A stretch of DNA of 64,000 nucleotides. Source: Aliihoeflea sp. 40Bstr573. GTDB taxonomy: Bacteria; Pseudomonadota; Alphaproteobacteria; Rhizobiales; Rhizobiaceae. Positions 35,894 to 44,681 of the stretch are shown one piece after another. The number at the start of each line of letters is the position of its first letter. Positions within the stretch are counted from its first letter, which is position 1. A program made the position numbers and the translations under genes. The stretch covers positions 1-64,000 of the forward strand of contig NZ_JAAAMH010000006.1 of the NCBI RefSeq assembly GCF_024105655.1, read 5' to 3'. The notes beneath the pieces are model-generated. The model ran no database searches. It had not been told where the DNA came from and saw only the letters and a list, made by a program, of their open reading frames with translations.

Positions 35894-38412
35894 TGCCCGG
35901 CTCCCTGTATCGCGACGACCAATGGCATGACGAGAATGAGCGCGATGCCGACGACGCCGGTCAGCGCCGTATAGTCGTGCCACAGCTTGCCGATGCGCAG
36001 GTCGAGGCTGCGTCGCGCGGAGACGAAGCCTGTCATGGCCCGCCACGCGCCGAAGAGTGCGAAGACGATGCCGAGCGCGCAATGCAGCGCCGTGTAGGCG
36101 AGCGTCACGAAGGCCGTCGCCGCATAGGCATGGCTGGTCGGTTCGGGCAGGGCGGTTGCGATAAGATAGACCAGCAGCCCGACAGTGACGACATGCGCCC
36201 CGGCCGACGCAAGCAGAAGCGGCAGCGCCCCGCCGCCTCGTGCATTCGCCGCCACCGCCATGCGCGACAGGAGCGCGGCGCCGATGACCGCGATGGCTGT
36301 CATCAGCGGCAGCACCAGTCCGGTCTTGACCAGCTCGGCCGGCGGCCAGCCGGGCGCGACGAGCCAGAGGAAGAAGACCGCGAAGATCAGCGAGGCATAG
36401 AGCGTGCCGTTGCAGGCGAGCAGGAACACCATCCCCCACCAGGAGGGCGGGCCGTCCGCCTCGTAATGCGGCGGGGCGTGCATGCCGTTGCCGATGTCGA
36501 GTTCGCCGTGGTCGTGACGCAGCCCCGTCACCTTCGTCCAGGCAAGGCAAAGAACCAGCGTGATCGCGAGCGGCAGCAGCGACAGCCAGTAGAACTTGAA
36601 CAGGAGGCACAAGACGAAGGTGCCGATGGCGATCGCCGTATAGAGCGGCAGGAAGGTTCGGTTCGGCAGCACGATCGTCTGGTCCGGCCGCCCGGTCGTC
36701 ATATCGACGCCCAGCGTCTCCTGCCATCCGTTGCGGGTAAAGCCGAGATAGCCGTTGCCGGCAGCAAGCTCATTGCCGATTTCATGCGGGTCGAGCATGT
36801 CGCCTCGTCGGTCGACCAGCGGCAGCGAGGCGAAATTGTAGGATGGCGGCGGGTTCGGTTGCGCCCATTCCAGCGTCCGCGCCCCCCAGGGATTTCGTCG
36901 GTAAGGCTTGCCGAAGCGGAACTGCAGGATCACGTCGATGAGGATCAAGGCAAAACCCATCGTCAGGATGAAGCCGCCGATCGAGGAGACGAGGTTCAGC
37001 CAGTCCCAGCCGACGCCGGACGGATAGGTGTGGACGCGCCGCGGCATGCCGCGCAGCCCCGTCAGGTGCATCATGAAGAATGTCATGTTGAAGCCGACGA
37101 AGATCAGCCAGAATGCCGGCACGGAAATCTTGTGCATCGTCAGCCGGCCGGTGACGTGCGGCAGCCAGTAATAGGCGGCCGCCAGCATCGGAAAGACGAA
37201 CCCGCCGACGAGAACGTAGTGCAGGTGCGCAACGACGAAATAGCTGTCGTGAACCTGCCAGTTGAACGGCACCATGGCGAGCATCACGCCGGTCAACCCG
37301 CCAAGGACGAACACGAACAGGAAGCCGAAAATGTAGAGCATCGGCACGTCGAAGCGCGGCCTGCCGTGCGCCAGCGTCGCCAGCCATGCGAAAATCTGAA
37401 CCGCTGTCGGAATGGCGACCAGCGCGCTGGCCGCCGAGAAGAAGGCCAGCGCCAGATGCGGGATGCCCACCGTGAACATGTGGTGGACCCACAGCCCGAA
37501 GGACAGGAAAGCCACGGCGATGATGGCGACGATCACGGCCCGATAGCCCATCAGTTCGCGCTGTGCGAAAACGGGGATGATAGTCGACACTGCCCCCGCC
37601 GCCGGCAGGAAGATGATGTAGACCTCCGGATGCCCGAACAGCCAGAAGAGATGCTGCCACAGGAGCGAATCGCCGCCGCGCGTCGGGTCGAAGAAGGGCA
37701 GGTCGAAGGCGCGTTCGAGTTCGAGCAGGATTGAGCCGAGGATCAGCGGCGGAAAGCCGATCAGCATCATCCCGGCGGTCACCAGCAGGTACCAGGCAAA
37801 GATCGGCATCCGGTCGAGCGACATGCCCGGCGCGCGCATCTTCAGGATCGTGACGGTGATCTCGATCGCCGCCGAGATGGCTGAAATCTCGACGAAGGTG
37901 ATACCGAGAAGCCAGACATCGGCATTGATGCCCGGCGTATAGGCCGACGACGAGAGCGGCGTATACATGAACCAGCCCGAGTCGGGCGCCACGCCCGCAA
38001 GCATGGCAACGATCAGGATCGACCCGCCGAAAATGTAGCAGTAGAAGCCGAGCGCGGTCAGCCGCGGAAAGGCGAGGTCGCGCGCGCCGAGCAGCTTGGG
38101 CAGGAGATAGATCGCAAACCCCTCGAACATCGGGATGGCGAACAGGAACATCATCACCGTGCCGTGCATGGTGAAGATCTGGTTGTAGACCTCCGGCCCG
38201 ACGAAGGCCGTGTTCGGCGTTGCCAGCTGCGCCCGGATCAGCATCGACAGAATGCCGCCGATCGAAAAGAACACGAAGGCGGCGATGATGAAGCGGCGCC
38301 CCAAAATGGTGTGGTTGACGGCGGCGAGCCGCTGCAGCCCGCGTGGCGTGTGCCAGATCTCGTCGAGTTCGCGATGCAGGCGCACGGCGTCGGTGTTGCG
38401 CGTCTCGCTCAT
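35890..38412 (-). CDS. Cytochrome c oxidase subunit I+III fusion (A-type haem-copper oxidase)
   Basis: 840 residues. Residues 1-~530 are subunit I, with haem a His in FTMHGTVMMF, the Cu-B His and cross-linked Tyr in FGHPEVYIIF, the second and third Cu-B His in VHHMF, and haem ligands in VVAHLHYVLVGG. Residues ~640-840 resemble subunit III, with five or so helices. It reduces oxygen to water in the inner membrane while pumping protons. Separate CtaD and CtaE genes are the norm in this order for the main aa3 oxidase, so this is an additional oxidase of the fused CoxMN/caa3-like type. Overlaps coxB by ATGA. Confidence 0.93.
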   Translation of the reverse strand: MSETRNTDAVRLHRELDEIWHTPRGLQRLAAVNHTILGRRFIIAAFVFFSIGGILSMLIRAQLATPNTAFVGPEVYNQIFTMHGTVMMFLFAIPMFEGFAIYLLPKLLGARDLAFPRLTALGFYCYIFGGSILIVAMLAGVAPDSGWFMYTPLSSSAYTPGINADVWLLGITFVEISAISAAIEITVTILKMRAPGMSLDRMPIFAWYLLVTAGMMLIGFPPLILGSILLELERAFDLPFFDPTRGGDSLLWQHLFWLFGHPEVYIIFLPAAGAVSTIIPVFAQRELMGYRAVIVAIIAVAFLSFGLWVHHMFTVGIPHLALAFFSAASALVAIPTAVQIFAWLATLAHGRPRFDVPMLYIFGFLFVFVLGGLTGVMLAMVPFNWQVHDSYFVVAHLHYVLVGGFVFPMLAAAYYWLPHVTGRLTMHKISVPAFWLIFVGFNMTFFMMHLTGLRGMPRRVHTYPSGVGWDWLNLVSSIGGFILTMGFALILIDVILQFRFGKPYRRNPWGARTLEWAQPNPPPSYNFASLPLVDRRGDMLDPHEIGNELAAGNGYLGFTRNGWQETLGVDMTTGRPDQTIVLPNRTFLPLYTAIAIGTFVLCLLFKFYWLSLLPLAITLVLCLAWTKVTGLRHDHGELDIGNGMHAPPHYEADGPPSWWGMVFLLACNGTLYASLIFAVFFLWLVAPGWPPAELVKTGLVLPLMTAIAVIGAALLSRMAVAANARGGGALPLLLASAGAHVVTVGLLVYLIATALPEPTSHAYAATAFVTLAYTALHCALGIVFALFGAWRAMTGFVSARRSLDLRIGKLWHDYTALTGVVGIALILVMPLVVAIQGAGQ

Positions 38413-39125
38413 CGGCTGGCCTCCGCGAACGCGGTCTCGCGCGCATTGTCATAGTCTTCCGGCGCATGGGCGACGACGGTGAAGCGCATGGTCGTGTGAC
38501 CATTTCCGCAGAACTCGGCGCAGACGCCGCGATAGCTCCCGGGCCGATCGGCCTCGATCCGCACGACGTTCTCGTGGCCGGGTACGGCGTCGATCTTGCC
38601 GGCAAGGCGCGGCACCCAGAAAGAGTGGATGACGTCCGCCGTCGTCACGACGACGTCGACCGGCTGCCCGGCGGGAATGTGCAGTTCGCGCGTCGTTGAC
38701 CCGCTGTCGTCATAGCCAAAGCGCCAGTCCCATTGATGCGCCTGGGCATAGACCCTGAGCGGCGGGTCTTCGAGCGGGCGCGCGATCAGGCGTTCTCCAA
38801 GCACGAAAGCGGCGGTGACGAGGCCGGTGAGGACGACGATCGGCATCACGAGCCCGCCGCCGACGAGCCATTGGCCGACCGAGAGCCGCGCCATCATGGC
38901 CGGCCGCCACCAGGCGAGCGCGTAGAGCGCGCCGACCATTGCGAAAAGGAGGGCCGCGCCCCAGAACATGATCCACCAGAGTGTCGCCACCGCGCTGGCC
39001 GCCGGCCCGGCCGGGTCGAGCGTCGAGAGCGGACCGGAGCAGCCCGCGAGAAGAAGCGCGGGCGCAAACAGCCACTCGACACGGGTCCGGCGCGCGCTAG
39101 AATCGTCTCGGGTGGAACGGGGCAG
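38409..39125 (-). CDS. coxB: Cytochrome c oxidase subunit II
   Basis: About 239 residues. A lipobox LLLAGC follows a short N-terminus, suggesting a lipid-anchored precursor; two membrane helices (LWWIMFWGAALLFAMVGALY and MPIVVLTGLVTAAFVLG) come next. The Cu-A domain has VIHSFWVPRL, then GVCAEFCGNGHTTM with both Cys, Glu, His and Met ligands. There is no fused cytochrome c domain. No ATG, GTG or TTG lies in frame near the lipobox; CTG 39125 with GGAG six bases upstream is my best start. In-frame ATGs farther upstream lie antisense inside the divergent DUF2231 gene. Confidence 0.85.
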   Translation of the reverse strand: MPRSTRDDSSARRTRVEWLFAPALLLAGCSGPLSTLDPAGPAASAVATLWWIMFWGAALLFAMVGALYALAWWRPAMMARLSVGQWLVGGGLVMPIVVLTGLVTAAFVLGERLIARPLEDPPLRVYAQAHQWDWRFGYDDSGSTTRELHIPAGQPVDVVVTTADVIHSFWVPRLAGKIDAVPGHENVVRIEADRPGSYRGVCAEFCGNGHTTMRFTVVAHAPEDYDNARETAFAEASR

Positions 39126-39161
39126 GATCGTCTCCGTTGGGGATGAAACCGAGGACTGGGC

Positions 39162-39662
39162 ATGAACGAGACGCGCGACAGGGGCAATCCCGTCATCGAG
39201 GAAGTGATCGAGGAGGAAATCTCCTCCACGGTCGCCATCGCCGGCCATCCGATCCATGCGATGAGCGTCCACTTTCCCATCGCGCTCGTCTTCGGCGTCC
39301 TCGGCTGCGACGTATTCTACTGGTGGACGGGCGATCCGTTCTGGGTCCGCGTCGGCATCTGGGCGGCGGGATTTGCCTTCTTCACCGGCCTTGCCGCGGG
39401 CATTGCCGGTACGCTCGAGCTTTTGCTGGTCGCGGGCATCCGCATGCGCGTGGCAAGCTGGACCCATGCCGTCGCCGCAATGACGCTTATCGCCATCGCC
39501 GGCACCAATTGGGGCCTGCGCGTCATGGACGACAGCATCGTCCTGCCGCACGGCATCCTGCTTTCGGTGCTGGCCTCCATCTTTACGGGACTTGCCGGCT
39601 GGCATGGCGGAAAACTGGTATTCGATCACGGTGTCGGCCTCATCGTGACAGCCAAGGAATGA
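39162..39662 (+). CDS. DUF2231 domain membrane protein
   Basis: 166 residues with four helices. GHPIHAMSVHFPIALVFGVL is the DUF2231 hallmark (conserved His residues facing one side). SWTHAVAAMTLIAIAGTNWG and SVLASIFTGLAGWHGGKLVF carry further conserved His. The family is predicted to bind haem or act in redox membrane chemistry. It is divergent from coxB with only 36 bases between the proposed starts, and its 3' end overlaps the convergent CopD-like gene by 23 bases. Its N-terminus is acidic and cytoplasmic (IEEVIEEEIS). Confidence 0.85.
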   Translation: MNETRDRGNPVIEEVIEEEISSTVAIAGHPIHAMSVHFPIALVFGVLGCDVFYWWTGDPFWVRVGIWAAGFAFFTGLAAGIAGTLELLLVAGIRMRVASWTHAVAAMTLIAIAGTNWGLRVMDDSIVLPHGILLSVLASIFTGLAGWHGGKLVFDHGVGLIVTAKE

Positions 39663-40140
39663 AGTTGCCGACGATGTCGCGCAGCGCGCCCGGTCGCATC
39701 ACGTCGGCCGGCACCCAGTCGAAATCGAGCGGCGGCTTGGCCAGCACCACGGCAAGGATCGCGAAGACGACCAGCGTCGTCACGATGGTGACCGCGACGA
39801 ACCGCCATGCCGGGTACATCTCGCCCTTCTCGAACAGGCGGATGATGACGAGCCCGGTCAGGATGTGAATGAACACCAGCACGCCGACGAAGGCCAGCTT
39901 CAGCGAAAACCACTCGACGAAGGTCGATTGCAGGAAGATCAGCCCGACGCCCGATCCGATCGCCACGAAGGCGGCCGGCGAGATCAGCGACACATACGCA
40001 AAGCGCACCAGTCCCTGCAAGCGGTAGAGTGCGTCGTCGCTCTCGACCGCATGACGCTGCGCATAGAGCCCCGGCAGGCAGATCAGCCCCCCGCACCAGA
40101 TCGAGATCGCCGCGAGATGGACGAATTTCAGCCAGACCAT
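39640..40140 (-). CDS. CopD-like membrane protein
   Basis: 166 residues from ATG 40140 (MVWLKFVHLAAISIWCGGLI), which is the CopD-domain pattern with His and Trp in the first helix. Four helices in total. It is coupled by overlap to the CtaG gene upstream. CopD-like proteins are implicated in copper movement across the inner membrane, so it probably assists copper loading of the neighbouring oxidase; this is inferred from context. Confidence 0.8.
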   Translation of the reverse strand: MVWLKFVHLAAISIWCGGLICLPGLYAQRHAVESDDALYRLQGLVRFAYVSLISPAAFVAIGSGVGLIFLQSTFVEWFSLKLAFVGVLVFIHILTGLVIIRLFEKGEMYPAWRFVAVTIVTTLVVFAILAVVLAKPPLDFDWVPADVMRPGALRDIVGNFIPWLSR

Positions 40141-40886
40141 CAGCGGACCCGCGGCGAAGTGAACGGGTCCGCCTGGCCGAACTGGCGCCAGGCGGTCACG
40201 AGCGCCACCGCCAGATACGGCAGCGCCGCCGGCACCCACATCAGCAGGCCTGCGAGTTGCTGGTCACCGAGCGGTGTCAGCCCATAGGGCAGGGTGGTCG
40301 TCGCATGCGCCTCGTAGAGCGGCCGCGCGGCGAAGGTCAAGAGCGCACCCAGCATGCCCATTTGCACGATCGAGCCGAGGAGGGCGGACAGGGCCGGTCC
40401 CGCCCGCGCCGCGAAGATGCCCTGCCACATCGCGAAGGCCGACAGGAACAGCGACAGCTCCATCAGCCAGTAGACCGGCACCGAAGCCAGCGCCCAGTCA
40501 TAAGGTATCGGCGCGTGCCAGACCCACATCAAGAGCGTATGGGCAAGGAACGCGGCGGATAGCGGAAGCTTGGAAAAGCGGGTCGGCATCGCCAGCGCCA
40601 GAAGCGGCGCGGCAGCCGCGACGAGCAGCAGATGATGCACGATCCTGGCAGAAAACAACGCCGAGGACAGCGCGCAGATGGGCGAGACGAACGCGACGAA
40701 TAGGACCACCGCCGCAACGCCAAAAGGCGAGCGTGCAGCCTCGCGCATGCCGACGCTCGACATGGCGAGCGCGCCCGCGCCGACTACCGCGAAGATGGCG
40801 ATCAGCAGCGGGTCGAAATTCCAGCTCGACCAGAGATCGGCCGGCAGCGGCGCCGGCCCGCAATAGGCTGTCTGCGTCGTTTGCAA
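40140..40886 (-). CDS. ctaG: CtaG family cytochrome c oxidase assembly protein (caa3_CtaG)
   Basis: 248 residues and seven predicted helices. VFVAFVSPICALSSALFSAR with IVHHLLLVAAAAPLLAL is the family signature (His pair), and ADLWSSWNFDPLLIAIFAV is a typical opening. This is the membrane CtaG found with caa3/CoxMN-type oxidases, not the Cox11-like copper chaperone. The overlap with the CopD-like gene (ATGA) shows they are made together. It supports assembly of the oxidase encoded at 35.9-39.1 kb. Confidence 0.9.
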   Translation of the reverse strand: MQTTQTAYCGPAPLPADLWSSWNFDPLLIAIFAVVGAGALAMSSVGMREAARSPFGVAAVVLFVAFVSPICALSSALFSARIVHHLLLVAAAAPLLALAMPTRFSKLPLSAAFLAHTLLMWVWHAPIPYDWALASVPVYWLMELSLFLSAFAMWQGIFAARAGPALSALLGSIVQMGMLGALLTFAARPLYEAHATTTLPYGLTPLGDQQLAGLLMWVPAALPYLAVALVTAWRQFGQADPFTSPRVR

Positions 40887-40950
40887 TCTCGTCTCCCCGG
40901 TCGGTCCGTCGCTTCACTTTACCGAATTTGGGCGGCCGCGACAGCCGCTC

Positions 40951-43419
40951 TCACACGATCAGCTTCTGGTAAAGGCCCCAGCGCCGCCTAATTTTCCCTC
41001 GCGGCAGCGCCAGCACGATGAGTGCCACGCCGGCTGCGAGCGCCGAGGCGATCTCCGGCCCGCTCGCCTCGACGAAGAGAAGCGAGCAGATCAGAAGCGC
41101 CCCCAGCGCGACATTGACGTAACGTGCCGGACGGCCTGTTTCTGCCAGTGCGATCACCGCAAAGGTCAGCGCCAGAGAGCCGACCACGTGATTCACATTC
41201 GCCATGCCGCCGTCGGAGCCGAGCGTCAGCGGCGTGAACATCAGCCACAGCGCCACCAGCATGGTGAGTGCGAGATTCCACGGCAGCCCCATGCCGCCGC
41301 CGAAGAGGGAACCGACGATCTCCGTCGATGCCAGTTCGAAGGGGCGGCGCTTCAAGTACTTCGCTTCGCCTTCGTCCGTGTCGCCGGTGAAGAAGATGCG
41401 GATGACCGGTTCGCCATTCTTCCATTTGCGGTACAGAAACTCCGATGTCGCGACCAGTTCGTCGAGCGAATAGGGAATCTGCAGCAGCATCGCCGCCGCG
41501 CCCAGTAGGCACAACGTGCAGAACGTCCCGATGACGATCGGCTGGATGATGATGAATCCGATCGAGACGATGCCGAGCGGAACGATCAACATGCCGAAGG
41601 CGACCGTCACCCATGGCATCGTCCGCCAGCGCCTTTGGGAGCCGACGAGGCCGATCACGATCTCGATCAGGTAGACCGCCGCGCCCATCCCGGCGTCGGG
41701 AATCGGAAAGGCTTCGGAGACGGTGGAGGTGACGATGTCCTCCGTTCCGTTGAGCCCCTCGCGCGTGCCGCCGAAGAACGGGTCCCATGCCGCCTCGATA
41801 TGGCCGAGCTGGTAGGCGGCGAGGTAGCGCGAGAAATAGAGCCCGACGAAGGCGAGAATGATGATCGGCAGGCGTTGCAGCCAGCTCGACGGATTGTAGC
41901 TCCATCCCGGCGGAACGTCCGGTCCGGTCATCTGCGCAATCGGGCTCACCCCCGGCTCGGGCCTGACGCACAGCGCCATCGCCATGACGAGCGTGCCGAC
42001 CAGCGTTCCGTTGAGATAGCCAGCCGCGGACGGCGTCCAGAACACGAGCGGCGCGAACAGGATCCAGAGCCCCACCGCCGCTGCCGCGTAGCGCACCAGA
42101 GCAAACCGCCATGAAAGCGAAAGGAGGCCCAGCGCGAAAAGCACGATCCCCGAGGCCATGTCGCTCCAGCCGAGCCAGCTGTCGGCATAGCCCATCGTTG
42201 CGGGCGAGAAGATCATCCAGGTGCCGAGGGCCGCATTGGCGAAATGCGCCCAGATGAAGCGCGCATGTTCGTCGCGCACCATTTCCTCATGGCGCGAACG
42301 GATGTCCTCGGGGTTCTCGCCGCGCTCGTCGGCCGTCTTCAGCCAGTCCGGCGGCGTCAGCCCGTTCTTCTCGTACCACCCCGCCGGATCGTTCTTCAAC
42401 TTGGCGACGATGGTCGACAGCGACGTGCGGATCGAATGGCGCGGTTGCCAGCCGAGAAATTTGTCCGCGCGCGAAATGTCGAGCGCGTAATGGTCTTCGG
42501 CCATGTCGATCATGAACGGGCGGATGAACGGCTTTTCGCCCTTGTCGATATCGTCGGGAATGACCGGCTCCGCCTTGACCTCGGCGAAGGCGCCGATCTT
42601 GGCGATCGGCTTCGGCACCGAAAAGGTCTCCCACTCCTCCTCGCCATGGATCAGCCGCCCGATCAGCGTCTGCAAATCCGCATAGGGCACGGCATCGGCT
42701 TCGCCAGCGAGGATTACGCACTCGTCGGGCAACTCGTTTCGCTTCTCCACGGCCAGCTTGAACAGCGCCATCATGTCGTCGCGATGGATGAAGGACTGCC
42801 CCGCCTTCACGTCGCCCGAGTAAAGATGCGCCTTCATGTCGCGCTCGTAGATGCGCGCGATCTGGTGGGCGAGCGTGGGGACCGAGCTTTCCTCGTCATA
42901 GAGCCCTGCCAGATGCAGAAGCAGGACCGGCATCGAGCCGCGCTCCTGCCGGATCACCTCTTCCGCCTTCGCCTTGGATTTCGGATAGGCCCATTTGGGA
43001 GCGATCGGCGTTTCCTCGTCGATCGTCTCGCCCGGCTCGCCGGCCTCGTGCACCAGCATCGTGCCTGAATAGATGAAACGCTCGACGGAAACGTCTCGCA
43101 GCGCGCGCATCAAATGCCGCGTCCCGTCGACATTCACCTTCTGGTAGAGCGCATGTTCTTCGCCGGAAAAGTCGAAATAGGCGGCCAGATGGACCACCGC
43201 GGCGATCCGGTCGCCAAACTCAGCGGTCACCTTCTCGATTGCACTGCGGGTCGAGTCTTCAGAGGTCAGGTCGACCGCAAACAGCGGGCAGTCGGCTTTC
43301 TTGCCTTCGACGTCGAGCCCGACCACCTGGTACGAGCCTGCCAGTTCCCGGGTCAGCGCCCCGCCAAGATTCCCCGCCGCGCCGGTGATCAGGACGACCG
43401 GCTTTGTCTCGTCTGCCAT
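40951..43419 (-). CDS. Multidomain fusion: NAD-dependent epimerase/dehydratase + SPW membrane repeats + VKOR-like domain
   Basis: 822 residues. Residues 1-~370 form an extended SDR domain: ITGAAGNLGGALTREL binds NAD and YPKSKAKAEEV holds YxxxK. From ~390 the protein is membrane-embedded. An SPW-type unit (FIWAHFANAALGTWMIFSPA) is followed by a middle block with FCTLCLLGAAAMLLQIPYS, a CxxC embedded as in VKOR (vitamin K epoxide reductase) proteins. A second SPW-type unit follows (WNLALTMLVALWLMFTPL). It may reduce a quinone or disulfide in the membrane while its soluble part acts on a nucleotide sugar or lipid-linked substrate. The gene follows the RidA gene by 76 bases. Confidence 0.82.
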   Translation of the reverse strand: MADETKPVVLITGAAGNLGGALTRELAGSYQVVGLDVEGKKADCPLFAVDLTSEDSTRSAIEKVTAEFGDRIAAVVHLAAYFDFSGEEHALYQKVNVDGTRHLMRALRDVSVERFIYSGTMLVHEAGEPGETIDEETPIAPKWAYPKSKAKAEEVIRQERGSMPVLLLHLAGLYDEESSVPTLAHQIARIYERDMKAHLYSGDVKAGQSFIHRDDMMALFKLAVEKRNELPDECVILAGEADAVPYADLQTLIGRLIHGEEEWETFSVPKPIAKIGAFAEVKAEPVIPDDIDKGEKPFIRPFMIDMAEDHYALDISRADKFLGWQPRHSIRTSLSTIVAKLKNDPAGWYEKNGLTPPDWLKTADERGENPEDIRSRHEEMVRDEHARFIWAHFANAALGTWMIFSPATMGYADSWLGWSDMASGIVLFALGLLSLSWRFALVRYAAAAVGLWILFAPLVFWTPSAAGYLNGTLVGTLVMAMALCVRPEPGVSPIAQMTGPDVPPGWSYNPSSWLQRLPIIILAFVGLYFSRYLAAYQLGHIEAAWDPFFGGTREGLNGTEDIVTSTVSEAFPIPDAGMGAAVYLIEIVIGLVGSQRRWRTMPWVTVAFGMLIVPLGIVSIGFIIIQPIVIGTFCTLCLLGAAAMLLQIPYSLDELVATSEFLYRKWKNGEPVIRIFFTGDTDEGEAKYLKRRPFELASTEIVGSLFGGGMGLPWNLALTMLVALWLMFTPLTLGSDGGMANVNHVVGSLALTFAVIALAETGRPARYVNVALGALLICSLLFVEASGPEIASALAAGVALIVLALPRGKIRRRWGLYQKLIV

Positions 43420-43495
43420 GAATGCGCATTCCCCAGGCCGTTCAGTTCGTGAACGCCAGCCCGCGCTTCATGTTCCCTGCGAATTTACTGAAATA

Positions 43496-43903
43496 TCAAT
43501 CCGGCACCACCGCAGTGGCCTCGATCTCGACCTTCGCCTCGTCCTCGATCAAGGCGACCACCTGCACCATCGCCATCGCCGGAAAGTTTCGCCCGATCAC
43601 ATCGCGATAGGCGGCGCCGATTTCCTTCAGATTGTCGAGATAGGCCCGCTTGTCGGTGATGTACCAGGTCATCCGCACCAGATGCTCCGGTCCCGCGCCG
43701 GCCTCGCGGAGAACGTCGACGATGTTCTGCAGCGCCTGCCGCGTCTGGCCGACGAGGTCCTTCGCTTCGAATAGCTGGTCGCCGTTCCAGCCGATCTGGC
43801 CGCCGACCCACACCGTGCGCCCGGAGGCGGCGATACCGTTCGCATAGCCGGAAGCCTTCTTCCAGTTTGCCGGATGCAAAATCTCGTGCACGTATGCGCT
43901 CAT
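43496..43903 (-). CDS. RidA/YjgF/Rid family protein
   Basis: 135 residues: SGYANGIAASGRTVWVGGQI, then GQTRQALQNIVDVLREAGAG and KVEIEATAVVPD, the Rid-family trimer fold. In enamine/imine deaminase RidA the catalytic Arg sits in a PARSxVxV motif; here the segment is FPAMAMVQVVAL, with Met in its place, so this belongs to an Arg-lacking subfamily and imine hydrolysis cannot be assumed. It follows the ABC importer genes by 91 bases on the same strand and could act on an enamine intermediate of the anthranilate pathway upstream. Confidence 0.85.
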   Translation of the reverse strand: MSAYVHEILHPANWKKASGYANGIAASGRTVWVGGQIGWNGDQLFEAKDLVGQTRQALQNIVDVLREAGAGPEHLVRMTWYITDKRAYLDNLKEIGAAYRDVIGRNFPAMAMVQVVALIEDEAKVEIEATAVVPD

Positions 43904-43994
43904 GGTCGTTTCCTCTCGCCGGTCTGAAGCCGGCTTTTATTTTTCCGGACATCGGATTCTTCCGACAACCGGTTTTTACGTCCAGGTTTGATGC

Positions 43995-44681
43995 CTAGAC
44001 ACCCAGATATCTGTCCTGGATGTCCGCCGTCAGTTCGTCCGGACGCCCGCGCCACACCGTCGCGCCCTTTTCCAGCACCACGCAGCGGTCGGCGGACGGC
44101 AAAAGCTCGGCCAGCGTCTTGTCGACGACGAGGATGGACTGTCCTTCGTCCTTCAGTTTGCGGATCACTGCCCAGATGTCCTGACGAATGACGGGCGCCA
44201 GCCCTTCCGTCGCCTCGTCGAGGATCAGCAGATCGGGGTCCGTCATCAGCGCGCGGCCGATCGCAAGCATCTGTTGCTCGCCGCCCGAGAGCGTTCGGGC
44301 CATCTGGTCGCGGCGCTCGGCGAGCCGCGGAAAGAGTTCATTGACGGATTTGAGCGTCCAGCGTCCCTTCCGCGCGGCGGCGACGAGATTTTCTTCCACC
44401 GTCAGGTTCGGAAAGCAGCGTCGTCCCTCCGGCACCAGCCCAAGTCCCAGCCGCGCGATGCGGTGCGGCAAGCGCTTCTCGATCGCATTGCCCTTGAACC
44501 GCACCGAGCCCGACCGCGCCGGCGTCAGCCCCATGATGGAACGGATCGTCGTCGTCTTGCCCATGCCATTGCGGCCCATCAGCGCCACGACCTCGCCCTC
44601 CGCGACGTCGAGATCGACGCCGAACAGTGCCTGGCTCGCACCGTAGAAGGTTTCGACTCCGGAGACTTCGAGAAGCGTCAT
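43995..44681 (-). CDS. Branched-chain-type ABC transporter ATP-binding protein (LivF-like)
   Basis: 228 residues from ATG 44681 (GGGGGA upstream; the stop of the LivG-like gene overlaps as TGATG). Walker A GRNGMGKTT, signature LSGGEQQMLAIGRAL, Walker B LLILDEATEGLAP. It is the second ATPase of a HAAT-family importer. The gene order, contiguous with kynA and the aryl-CoA ligase, suggests uptake of an aromatic amino acid or acid such as tryptophan, kynurenine or anthranilate. Confidence 0.92.
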   Translation of the reverse strand: MTLLEVSGVETFYGASQALFGVDLDVAEGEVVALMGRNGMGKTTTIRSIMGLTPARSGSVRFKGNAIEKRLPHRIARLGLGLVPEGRRCFPNLTVEENLVAAARKGRWTLKSVNELFPRLAERRDQMARTLSGGEQQMLAIGRALMTDPDLLILDEATEGLAPVIRQDIWAVIRKLKDEGQSILVVDKTLAELLPSADRCVVLEKGATVWRGRPDELTADIQDRYLGV

